Assembly (NCBI GenBank): GCA_029052265.1
Contig: JAIDJJ010000157.1
Span: 1-5,208 of the forward strand
DNA length: 5,208 nucleotides
From: Muribaculaceae bacterium
GTDB lineage: Bacteria > Bacteroidota > Bacteroidia > Bacteroidales > Muribaculaceae
Reading direction: 5' to 3'
Positions 1-5,208 of this stretch are shown piece by piece (the first letter of the stretch is position 1; the number at the start of each line of letters is the position of its first letter). The notes beneath the pieces are model-generated. The model saw only the letters and a program-made list of their open reading frames with translations. It made no database searches and had not been told where the DNA came from. A program made the position numbers and the translations under genes.

Positions 1-980
1 GTGTGGTATAACGCCGTGTAGAAAATTGTACGTGCGGAATCGTTCTCGGTCTCAATGTCGATTTTCGAGAGGAAATCATTCCACTTGCCCCGGGCCTCAC
101 CTTTGACTGTATCAAAATCCTTTCCTGACAACGATGCCGAGACATTGTTTTTGGCTCCGTCCACATCCACTGCAGAAAGACCGATCTCTACTGTCACTTC
201 CTCATCTTTGGTTGTTGTGAATGACAGAAGTGCCTTGCATATCTCGCCGCTCCACGGCTGCCCCCCGATCACGGTGTCGACCTTTTCGCTCACTTTCTCA
301 AAGGTGAACGGTTTTGAAAACTTGGCATAGAAATTGATGGTCTGGTCAGGAGCCCACCCGTAGGTGGTCTTCGTGCCTGTGATCTCGGTATCGCTTATCG
401 CGGTGATCTCCATCTTTCCATTGCGCTGATGATTGAGGCTGTAATCCATGTCGATTATAAACCCTGACTGATCGCTTTCAGGAAAAGTAAACCGGTAAAG
501 GGCTGCACGGTCTGTGGCTGTGATCTCCGCCTTTACATTATATCGGTCAAGCGTCACTGAATAATAACCGGGGTCCGCTATCTCGTTGGCATGGTCAAAA
601 GCGGAAGCATATGGAAGCACATCTCCCGTCACCCCCACAGTGTTCCATTCCTTGACTCCGACTGTCGGCATGATCAGTATGTCGCCAAGATCACAGCAGC
701 CTGTTCCGCTGAGATGATTCTGCGAAAAACCGTTGATTGTGCTGTCGGCATAATAATATCCGGAGCATGCATCCCATCCGTCTATACGGGTGTCAGGTCC
801 GGGCTGCATCATGCCATGCGGCACTATTGCTCCGGGGAAAGTGTGTCCGTGACCTCCAGTACCTATGAATGGATTCACAAACGCCGCATAATCCTTTTCT
901 GACGATGTCTTGCCGGTTCCGCAGGAAGCGGCAAAAACTCCGGCAATTGCCAGCACTGGTAGAAAATTTCTATGTTTCAT
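1..980 (-). CDS. GH92 family alpha-mannosidase lipoprotein, N-terminal part (cut by window edge)
   Basis: This is the first 326 residues of a glycoside hydrolase family 92 enzyme. These are calcium-dependent exo-alpha-mannosidases that trim mannose from N-glycans or yeast mannan. The reading frame is open from the ATG at 980 to the left edge; family members are usually about 750 residues, so over half is missing. Residues 1-19 form a signal peptide ending AAS before Cys20, a relaxed lipobox, so export as a lipoprotein is likely. The family hallmark NPFIGTGGHGHTFPGA lies at about residues 36-51, followed by PHGMMQPGPDT (54-64) and GFSQNHLSGTG (84-94). The visible part is the N-terminal beta-sandwich domain and its link. 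The catalytic acid and base lie in the missing C-terminal domain, so activity and linkage preference cannot be judged. It is transcribed away from the sugar operon and is probably regulated separately. Confidence 0.93.
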   Translation of the reverse strand, partial: MKHRNFLPVLAIAGVFAASCGTGKTSSEKDYAAFVNPFIGTGGHGHTFPGAIVPHGMMQPGPDTRIDGWDACSGYYYADSTINGFSQNHLSGTGCCDLGDILIMPTVGVKEWNTVGVTGDVLPYASAFDHANEIADPGYYSVTLDRYNVKAEITATDRAALYRFTFPESDQSGFIIDMDYSLNHQRNGKMEITAISDTEITGTKTTYGWAPDQTINFYAKFSKPFTFEKVSEKVDTVIGGQPWSGEICKALLSFTTTKDEEVTVEIGLSAVDVDGAKNNVSASLSGKDFDTVKGEARGKWNDFLSKIDIETENDSARTIFYTALYH

Positions 981-1015
981 GGTGTGTATGTATTGATACG
1001 ATTAAATTGCAAACG

Positions 1016-1047
1016 CAAAAATAATACATTTTTCCCAACACACCAAT
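1016..1047 (-). promoter_or_regulatory. Candidate Bacteroidetes-type promoter for the GH92 gene
   Basis: Read on the minus strand, TATTTTTG at 1023-1016 matches the Bacteroidetes -7 consensus TAnnTTTG exactly. ATTG at 1047-1044 is a three-of-four match to the -33 element TTTG, 20 bases upstream. The start of transcription would fall close to 1009, giving a leader of about 30 bases before the ATG at 980. The sequence is AT-rich, so a chance match is possible. Confidence 0.5.
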
Positions 1048-1088
1048 AATAATATCCTTCCGACGGATTTATCTATATTTTCCGTTGG

Positions 1089-1117
1089 TCTATTTGTTGG
1101 TTTTTTGATCTATTTGT
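1089..1117 (+). repeat. Direct repeat TCTATTTGT, two copies 20 bases apart
   Basis: TCTATTTGT occurs at 1089-1097 and again at 1109-1117. The two copies start 20 bases apart, about two helical turns, so they would face the same side of the DNA. Each also contains TCTATTTG, one mismatch from the -7 element TAnnTTTG, and GTTG at 1084-1087 stands 21 bases before the second copy. They could be activator sites, a weak plus-strand promoter, or coincidence. Confidence 0.3.
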
Positions 1118-1133
1118 CTGAAATAATCAAAAA
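1102..1133. repeat. Inverted repeat with 8-base arms TTTTTGAT / ATCAAAAA
   Basis: The arms at 1102-1109 and 1126-1133 are perfect complements, with 16 bases between them. The spacing is unsuited to a tight hairpin but suits two half-sites for a dimeric DNA-binding protein. Being AT-rich in an AT-rich spacer, it carries modest weight. Confidence 0.35.
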
Positions 1134-1149
1134 TATGTTATAAAACATA
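1134..1149. promoter_or_regulatory. 16-base palindrome, possible operator
   Basis: TATGTTATAAAACATA has perfect 6-base arms, TATGTT and AACATA, around a 4-base centre. It lies between the inverted repeat at 1102-1133 and the larger palindrome at 1172-1198. It has the size of a bacterial repressor or activator site. I cannot assign a regulator. Confidence 0.35.
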
Positions 1150-1171
1150 CAAAAATAATTTGGAGGCTATA

Positions 1172-1198
1172 TTTTGAGTGTTAATTTTACACCCAAAA
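1172..1198. promoter_or_regulatory. 27-base palindrome, best candidate operator for the sugar operon
   Basis: Centred on T1185, 11 of 13 base pairs are symmetric. The left half reads TTTTG, one base, GTGT, one base, AA; the right half is TT, one base, ACAC, one base, CAAAA. The two mismatched pairs are 1177/1193 and 1182/1188. It lies 211 bases before the epimerase start. A long symmetric site of this kind fits a homodimeric winged-helix regulator such as the AraR-like protein encoded at 4334-4999. The pairing with AraR is inference from context, not recognition of a known consensus. Confidence 0.55.
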
Positions 1199-1287
1199 GC
1201 AAAACTTTTCTGATTTTGAGTCACAAACGGGCATTACCCACGATTTCGGACAGAGAATTTATCGACTTTTTTGACCAAATGAAACCA

Positions 1288-1319
1288 TGACCGGTCTTGT
1301 CGCATAAACAGACCTGTCA
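1288..1319. promoter_or_regulatory. Inverted repeat with 10-base arms, operator or leader hairpin
   Basis: TGACCGGTCT at 1288-1297 pairs with AGACCTGTCA at 1310-1319 in nine of ten positions across a 12-base loop. The arms are richer in G and C than the surrounding spacer, so chance is less likely than for the AT-rich repeats. No T run follows on either strand, so it is not a standard intrinsic terminator. It overlaps the -33 part of a weak promoter-like sequence ending at 1329, which suits a repressor site. If transcription starts further upstream it would instead form a stem-loop in the leader. Confidence 0.5.
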
Positions 1320-1329
1320 ATTACTCTTG
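1296..1329 (+). promoter_or_regulatory. Weak candidate promoter for the epimerase-symporter-regulator operon
   Basis: TACTCTTG at 1322-1329 differs from the -7 consensus TAnnTTTG at one position. CTTG at 1296-1299 differs from TTTG at one position, with a 22-base gap that is slightly long. Transcription would begin near 1336 and give a leader of about 70 bases. No exact TAnnTTTG exists on the plus strand of this spacer, so the true start is uncertain. Confidence 0.25.
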
Positions 1330-1408
1330 ACTTGGGAAGAAAACCTTCAGGCAACTTCCCCGGCGGTTAATCTTAAAAACGTTTATCAAACCTAAATACA
1401 TCTCTAAA

Positions 1409-2572
1409 ATGAAACTTTTGCGTATCTCGGCAGGTATCGGCACCCTTCTCGCCCTCGCGGCTTGCGGAAGCGGCAACCAATCTGCCACAATTACAAAATC
1501 CGGACTAAACCCTGAAAAATTCAAAGCTGAATTTAAAGGCGATTCCACAGCCCTTTTCACTCTTGTCAACGCCAACGGCGCTGAAGCCTGCATCACTAAT
1601 TTCGGAGGACGCCTCGTTTCGATGATGGTTCCTGACAAAAACGGAAACTTCCAGGATGTCGTGCTCGGGTTCGACAGCATACAGGCTTATTTCCCGGAAA
1701 ACAACCTATCCGACTTCGGAGCTTCTATCGGCAGATATGCAAACCGCATTAATCAAGGCAAATTCGTAATAGACGGCGATACAATCCAGCTTCCGCAAAA
1801 CAACTTCGGACACTGCCTGCACGGCGGTGGCGAAATGGGTGACCTCGGTTGGCAGTACCGGGTTTATGGAGCAGAGCAGCTCAACGATTCAACCCTCAAA
1901 CTTACAATGGTATCTCCCGATGGTGACAACCAGTTCCCCGGCACACTCACGGCAACTGTGACATATACCCTGCTCGGCGACAATTCGCTCGACATCAAAT
2001 ACTCGGCAACAACCGATAAACCCACTATCGTAAACCTCACAAATCATTCTTATTTCAATCTTTCAGGCAATCCTTCACATCCTGTCACCGACAATATCCT
2101 GCATGTGATCGCTTCCGGCTATACTCCGGTAGATTCCACATATATGACTACCGGAGAGATCGCTTCGGTAGAGGGTACGCCGTTTGATTTCAGATGTGCG
2201 CGCCCGGTGGGAGAAAACATCAAGGATTTTTCTAACGAGCAGATCAAAAACGGCAATGGCTACGACCATAACTTTGTGCTTGACAACGAAAGCAACGTAA
2301 ACAATCCGGCAGTTGAGCTCTACAGCCCTGAATCCGGCATACTTCTTACAGTCTATACAAACGAACCGGGCATACAGGTTTACTCAGGCAACTTCCTCGA
2401 CGGCTCTGTCACAGGCAAGAAAGGGATCGTCTACAACCAGCATGCCGGAATTTGTCTTGAGACACAGCACTACCCCGACTCTCCCAACAAACCGCAGTGG
2501 CCAAGCGTACGCCTAAATCCGGGTGAGACCTATAACTCTGAATGTATCTATAAATTCAGCGTGAAAGACTGA
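1409..2572 (+). CDS. galM: Aldose 1-epimerase (mutarotase), lipoprotein form
   Basis: This enzyme interconverts the alpha and beta anomers of aldoses such as galactose, glucose and arabinose. The 387 residues fit the GalM family (about 340-350) plus a signal peptide and linker. The lipobox LAAC ends at Cys19, so the protein should be exported and lipid-anchored rather than cytoplasmic. Family residues are all in place: GRYANRI with Arg109, LHGG with His138, NHSYFNLSG with His213 (the expected catalytic acid), GYDHNF with Asp286, and LETQHYPDSPN with Glu351 (the expected catalytic base). These align with Arg71, His96, His170, Asp243 and Glu304 of the Lactococcus lactis enzyme. The ATG at 1409 is chosen because it gives a complete signal peptide. 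The gene is first in a plus-strand run and sits 65 bases before the symporter. The arabinose context suggests a pentose, but the true substrate range is not visible. Confidence 0.95.
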   Translation: MKLLRISAGIGTLLALAACGSGNQSATITKSGLNPEKFKAEFKGDSTALFTLVNANGAEACITNFGGRLVSMMVPDKNGNFQDVVLGFDSIQAYFPENNLSDFGASIGRYANRINQGKFVIDGDTIQLPQNNFGHCLHGGGEMGDLGWQYRVYGAEQLNDSTLKLTMVSPDGDNQFPGTLTATVTYTLLGDNSLDIKYSATTDKPTIVNLTNHSYFNLSGNPSHPVTDNILHVIASGYTPVDSTYMTTGEIASVEGTPFDFRCARPVGENIKDFSNEQIKNGNGYDHNFVLDNESNVNNPAVELYSPESGILLTVYTNEPGIQVYSGNFLDGSVTGKKGIVYNQHAGICLETQHYPDSPNKPQWPSVRLNPGETYNSECIYKFSVKD

Positions 2573-2583
2573 TTTCAAATTTT

Positions 2584-2604
2584 CAATTAGCAATTAGTAA
2601 TTAA
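2584..2604 (+). repeat. Short heptamer tandem repeat in the epimerase-symporter gap
   Basis: CAATTAG at 2584-2590 is repeated exactly at 2591-2597 and followed by the degenerate copy TAATTAA at 2598-2604. It lies in the 65-base AT-rich gap after the epimerase stop codon. The gap has no terminator-like hairpin and no exact TAnnTTTG, so read-through into the symporter is likely. I assign no function to the repeat. Confidence 0.5.
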
Positions 2605-2637
2605 TTAAACCTTCATAACCTATAAACATCTCGAACT

Positions 2638-4329
2638 ATGCAAACCTTAGACTGGTTGGTAATCGGCATATTCGCTTTGGCTCTGATAGCTATCATCGTT
2701 TGGGTGATGCGCCAGAAGCAGAATAATGCCGCAGACTACTTCCTCGGCGGTAAAGACGCCACCTGGATCGCCATCGGTGCGTCTATTTTCGCCTCTAACA
2801 TCGGATCCGAACACCTTATCGGACTCGCAGGCTCCGGAGCTTCAAGCGGTATGGCTATGGCTCACTGGGAAATTCAAGGATGGATGATCCTTCTTCTCGG
2901 TTGGGTTTTCGTGCCTTTCTACACCCGATCAATGGTGATCACCATGCCGGAGTTTCTTGAACGCCGATTCAACCCGGCTTCACGCACCATTCTCTCTGTG
3001 ATTTCACTTATCAGCTACGTTCTTACCAAGGTGGCTGTTACTGTCTACGCCGGAGGTCTCGTATTCCAGCAGGTATTCGGCATCGACACCTTGTGGGGAA
3101 TCGACTTCTTCTGGATCGCTGCTGTAGGTCTTGTTATTATAACCGCTATATATACAATCGTCGGCGGTATGAAATCTGTGCTGTACACATCTGTACTCCA
3201 GACCCCTATTCTACTTCTCGGCTCTATCATCATCCTCGTTCTCGGTCTTAAGGAACTCGGAGGATGGGACGAAATGATGCGTATCTGCTCTGCCGTGGAA
3301 GTGAACGAATACGGCGACACTATGACAAACCTTATCCGCGATAACCGCGACTCTCAATATCCTTGGCTCGGCGCACTTATCGGTTCTGCCGTTATCGGTT
3401 TCTGGTATTGGTGTACTGACCAGTTCATCGTTCAGCGTGTGCTCTCAGGAAAGAATGAGAAAGAGGCTCGCCGTGGTACAATATTCGGCGCCTACCTGAA
3501 GCTCCTTCCTGTCTTCCTGTTCCTCATCCCGGGTATGATCGCTTTCGCGCTTCATCAGAAAATGGGTTCATTCCTTCCGATGCTCCCCAGCGGACTTCCC
3601 AACAGCGACGCCGCTTTCCCCACCCTTGTAGCGAAACTTCTCCCTGCCGGTGTGAAAGGTCTTATCGTCTGCGGTATCCTCGCAGCCCTCATGAGTTCTC
3701 TCGCATCTCTCTTCAACTCATCTTCCGCTCTTTTCACAATCGACTTCTACCAGCGTTTCAAGCCCAACACGCCTCCTAAGAAACTCGTTGCAATCGGTCA
3801 GGCAGCCACTGTTGTTATCGTGATCCTCGGCATCCTCTGGATTCCGGTGATGCGTTCTGTCGGCGATGTGCTATATCTCTATCTACAAGACGTTCAATCT
3901 GTACTTGCTCCGGGTATCGCCGCAGCCTTCCTTATGGGTATTGTCTGGAAACGTACTTCGGCACAAGGCGGCATGTGGGGTCTTATCTCCGGTCTTGTCA
4001 TCGGTTGCACTCGTCTCGGCGCCAAGATCTACTACAGCAACGCAGGTATCGAACCGGGAACTGAAGGAGGAAGCCTCTTCCAATATCTATTCTACGATAC
4101 TAACTGGCTGTTCTTCTGCGGTTGGATGCTTCTATTCTGTATCGCTGTCGTATTTATCGTCAGCCTTTGCACAAAAGCTCCCGACGAGAGAAAGATCCAG
4201 GGTCTCGTGTTCGGCACATCTACCCCCGAACAGCGCCTTGCAACACGCCAGAGCTGGAACGCATGGGATATAATCAACTCTATTATCATTCTCGGCATCA
4301 CAGCTGCATTCTACATCTATTTCTGGTAA
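2638..4329 (+). CDS. Sodium/sugar symporter of the SGLT (SSS) family, probable L-arabinose importer
   Basis: This inner-membrane protein should import a sugar driven by sodium. Its 563 residues and about 14 hydrophobic segments (first near 5-24, last near 543-562) match Vibrio SGLT (about 543). The text is strikingly close to SGLT signatures: SNIGSEHLIGLAGSG (53-67), PEFLERRFN (104-112), WYWCTDQFIVQR (256-267), LKLLPVF (287-293) and MSSLASLFNSSSALFTIDFY (352-371). Expected sugar-contact positions are Asn54, His59, Glu78, Lys288 and Gln417. His59 matches human SGLT1 rather than the Gln of Vibrio SGLT. The Na2 sodium site is intact (Ala52, Ile55, Ala350, Ser353, Ser354). Ser185 replaces the usual Asp of the YTD motif and Ala356 occupies the position of human Thr395, suggesting one sodium per sugar. 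Arabinose as substrate is inferred from the araR-araD neighbours; glucose, galactose or xylose remain possible. Confidence 0.93.
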   Translation: MQTLDWLVIGIFALALIAIIVWVMRQKQNNAADYFLGGKDATWIAIGASIFASNIGSEHLIGLAGSGASSGMAMAHWEIQGWMILLLGWVFVPFYTRSMVITMPEFLERRFNPASRTILSVISLISYVLTKVAVTVYAGGLVFQQVFGIDTLWGIDFFWIAAVGLVIITAIYTIVGGMKSVLYTSVLQTPILLLGSIIILVLGLKELGGWDEMMRICSAVEVNEYGDTMTNLIRDNRDSQYPWLGALIGSAVIGFWYWCTDQFIVQRVLSGKNEKEARRGTIFGAYLKLLPVFLFLIPGMIAFALHQKMGSFLPMLPSGLPNSDAAFPTLVAKLLPAGVKGLIVCGILAALMSSLASLFNSSSALFTIDFYQRFKPNTPPKKLVAIGQAATVVIVILGILWIPVMRSVGDVLYLYLQDVQSVLAPGIAAAFLMGIVWKRTSAQGGMWGLISGLVIGCTRLGAKIYYSNAGIEPGTEGGSLFQYLFYDTNWLFFCGWMLLFCIAVVFIVSLCTKAPDERKIQGLVFGTSTPEQRLATRQSWNAWDIINSIIILGITAAFYIYFW

Positions 4330-4333
4330 TTGG

Positions 4334-4999
4334 ATGACAACACCACTGCAGGCTTATTCCTCATTTCCCAGGTTTCATGTAGGCGTTGACTGCATCATAT
4401 TCGCCGTCAATAACGACAGGCTAAGCGTGCTGCTCGTAAAGCGCGATTTTGAACCGGAAAAAGGGAAATGGTCTCTGATCGGCGGCTTCGTCAACGACAA
4501 CGAGAGCGTTGACGAAGCTGCAAAAAGAGTTCTTCGAGAACTCACTGGTCTTGACAACGTTTTTATCCGCCAGATAGGTGCATTCGGAGAAATCGACCGA
4601 GATCCCGGCGCACGGGTGGTATCTGTCGCCTACTTCGCTTTGCTGAATCTTCAGGAAGTGGATGAAAAAGTCGTCAACGAATATAAGGCTGAATGGGTCG
4701 ATGTGAACGACCTTCCTCCATTGGGGTTCGATCATCCTAAAATGATCGGACAGGCTCTCTCCGTGATGCGTAGGAAAATTCTGACAGACGCTCTCGCGTT
4801 TAACCTCCTTCCAGAGTATTTCACTCTCACTCAATTGCAGACTCTTGTAGAGACTGTGACAGGGAAAGAACTCGACAAAAGGAATTTCAGAAAACGTATC
4901 GCCGAAATCCCCGGGGTAGAACAGACAGACCTTATCGACAAGGAATCGTCGAAAAGAGGCGCCAGAATGTACCGCTACATTCAGCTTGCTCCTTGCTGA
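4334..4999 (+). CDS. araR: Nudix-fold winged-helix transcriptional regulator, AraR-like (NrtR family)
   Basis: This is a probable sugar-responsive DNA-binding regulator of 221 residues. Residues about 11-150 form a Nudix domain and about 155-221 a winged helix-turn-helix, with LLPEYFTLTQLQ (158-169), the basic segment KRNFRKRI (182-189) and a wing near RGARMYRY (208-215). The Nudix box at Gly51-Leu73 is degenerate: the pattern GX5EX7REUXEEXGU keeps Glu57, Arg65, Glu69 and Gly72, but has Val66 and Leu70 where metal-binding glutamates are expected. Hydrolase activity is therefore unlikely and ligand sensing likely. In Bacteroides thetaiotaomicron the NrtR-family protein BT0354 (AraR) represses arabinose genes and is released by L-arabinose. 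The same architecture beside a symporter and araD supports that assignment here. The ATG is four bases after the symporter stop codon, so the genes are probably cotranscribed and the regulator controls its own synthesis. A regulator for another sugar is the main alternative. Confidence 0.88.
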   Translation: MTTPLQAYSSFPRFHVGVDCIIFAVNNDRLSVLLVKRDFEPEKGKWSLIGGFVNDNESVDEAAKRVLRELTGLDNVFIRQIGAFGEIDRDPGARVVSVAYFALLNLQEVDEKVVNEYKAEWVDVNDLPPLGFDHPKMIGQALSVMRRKILTDALAFNLLPEYFTLTQLQTLVETVTGKELDKRNFRKRIAEIPGVEQTDLIDKESSKRGARMYRYIQLAPC

Positions 5000-5007
5000 G
5001 GCTGAAT
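4979..5007 (+). repeat. 7-base inverted repeat at the araR-araD junction
   Basis: ATTCAGC at 4979-4985 and GCTGAAT at 5001-5007 are perfect complements around a 15-base loop that contains the araR stop codon. A competing shorter pairing, TCAGC with GCTGA (4981-4985 and 4995-4999), is also possible. The T content downstream is mixed with A, so it is not a good intrinsic terminator. It could mark an RNA processing point, or be chance. Confidence 0.25.
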
Positions 5008-5035
5008 TAAATTTTAAATCATAAAAAACTTATAT

Positions 5036-5208
5036 ATGCTCGAACAACTTAAAAAAGAGGTTTGCGACGCCAACCTCGAACTTGTAGGTCACGGACTCGT
5101 GATTTTCACCTGGGGAAATGTCTCCGGCATAGACAGGGACAGATGGCTCGTTGTAATCAAACCTTCAGGAGTGAGCTATGAAAACATGAAACCGGAAGAC
5201 ATCGTTGT
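5036..5208 (+). CDS. araD: L-ribulose-5-phosphate 4-epimerase, N-terminal part (cut by window edge)
   Basis: This cytoplasmic zinc-dependent class II aldolase-fold enzyme converts L-ribulose-5-phosphate to D-xylulose-5-phosphate, the last dedicated step of L-arabinose catabolism before the pentose phosphate pathway. Only the first 57 residues are present, against about 230 in the family. They align without gaps to the Escherichia coli AraD start: LEQLKKEV (2-9), TWGNVS (25-30) and VIKPSGVSY (40-48). Asn28, Lys42, Ser44 and Gly45, which sit in the E. coli substrate and phosphate pocket, are all conserved at the same numbers. The zinc-binding histidines lie beyond the edge. The start is the ATG at 5036, 36 bases after the araR stop codon, with no clear promoter between. 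The homologous SgaE/UlaF and L-fuculose aldolase families are less likely given the close match and the araR neighbour. Confidence 0.92.
   Translation, partial: MLEQLKKEVCDANLELVGHGLVIFTWGNVSGIDRDRWLVVIKPSGVSYENMKPEDIV

Larger units (their letters stand above)
981..1408. other. AT-rich divergent control region between the GH92 gene and the epimerase operon
   Basis: These 428 bases separate two divergent start codons. I see no credible gene in either direction. The left end holds a promoter-like sequence for the GH92 gene. The middle, 1100-1200, is very AT-rich and holds three inverted repeats. The right part is less AT-rich and holds a longer inverted repeat next to a weak promoter-like sequence. 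A leader of up to 300 bases is possible for the epimerase gene if transcription begins in the middle section. There is no GC-rich stem followed by a T run, so I see no terminator. Confidence 0.8.

Noticed and set aside
55..902. Plus-strand open frames opposite the GH92 gene (55-330 and 591-902)
   Set aside because: They lie antisense to a gene with clear family motifs, and their translations are low-complexity or composition-driven with no recognisable domain.
1168..1176. TATATTTTG as a plus-strand -7 promoter element
   Set aside because: The spacing between TA and TTTG is one base too long for TAnnTTTG, and no -33 element lies at the right distance upstream.
1377..1384. AAACGTTT palindrome just before the epimerase start
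   Set aside because: It is only eight bases and does not extend; too short to support a regulatory claim.
981..1408. CRISPR array, tRNA, insertion sequence or riboswitch in the divergent spacer
   Set aside because: No regularly spaced repeats, no cloverleaf-like pattern, no terminal inverted repeats with a transposase, and no riboswitch core that I recognise.
1321..1680. Minus-strand 119-residue open frame over the epimerase start
   Set aside because: It overlaps the signal peptide and catalytic domain coding of the epimerase gene and shows no family features; it is a shadow frame.
2598..2608. TTAATTAA palindrome in the epimerase-symporter gap as an operator
   Set aside because: An eight-base AT-only palindrome is expected by chance in such a spacer, and it lies within a tandem heptamer repeat.
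4421..4834. Minus-strand 137-residue open frame within araR
   Set aside because: It is fully inside a well-supported gene on the other strand and its translation has no recognisable domain.

Overview
The window looks like chromosomal DNA of a gut-type member of the Bacteroidales. The signs are lipoproteins with short Bacteroidetes-style signal peptides, starts without a strong Shine-Dalgarno sequence, a TAnnTTTG-like promoter element, and a gene set typical of glycan-degrading Bacteroidetes. Coding regions are of balanced base composition and the spacers are AT-rich. A Muribaculaceae-like genome is my best guess, but that is inference.

Layout. Positions 1-980 (minus strand) hold the N-terminal part of a GH92 family alpha-mannosidase lipoprotein that runs off the left edge. 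Positions 981-1408 are a 428-base AT-rich divergent control region with several inverted repeats. The plus strand then carries a tightly packed set: a lipoprotein aldose 1-epimerase (1409-2572), an SGLT-type sodium/sugar symporter (2638-4329), a Nudix-fold winged-helix regulator of the AraR/NrtR family (4334-4999) and the start of L-ribulose-5-phosphate 4-epimerase AraD (5036 to the right edge).

How the genes work together. The plus-strand set reads as the front of an L-arabinose utilization operon. The mutarotase would interconvert sugar anomers outside the inner membrane. The symporter would import the pentose with sodium. AraD would convert L-ribulose-5-phosphate to D-xylulose-5-phosphate, with isomerase and kinase genes expected beyond the right edge. 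The embedded regulator resembles Bacteroides thetaiotaomicron AraR, a repressor released by L-arabinose. Its likely operator is one of the palindromes upstream of the epimerase gene; the best is a 27-base palindrome at 1172-1198, and a second candidate is a 10-base-arm inverted repeat at 1288-1319.

Nothing here is a clearly new system. The most useful leads are the unassigned palindromes, the degenerate Nudix box of the regulator, and residue changes in the symporter that suggest a single sodium site.
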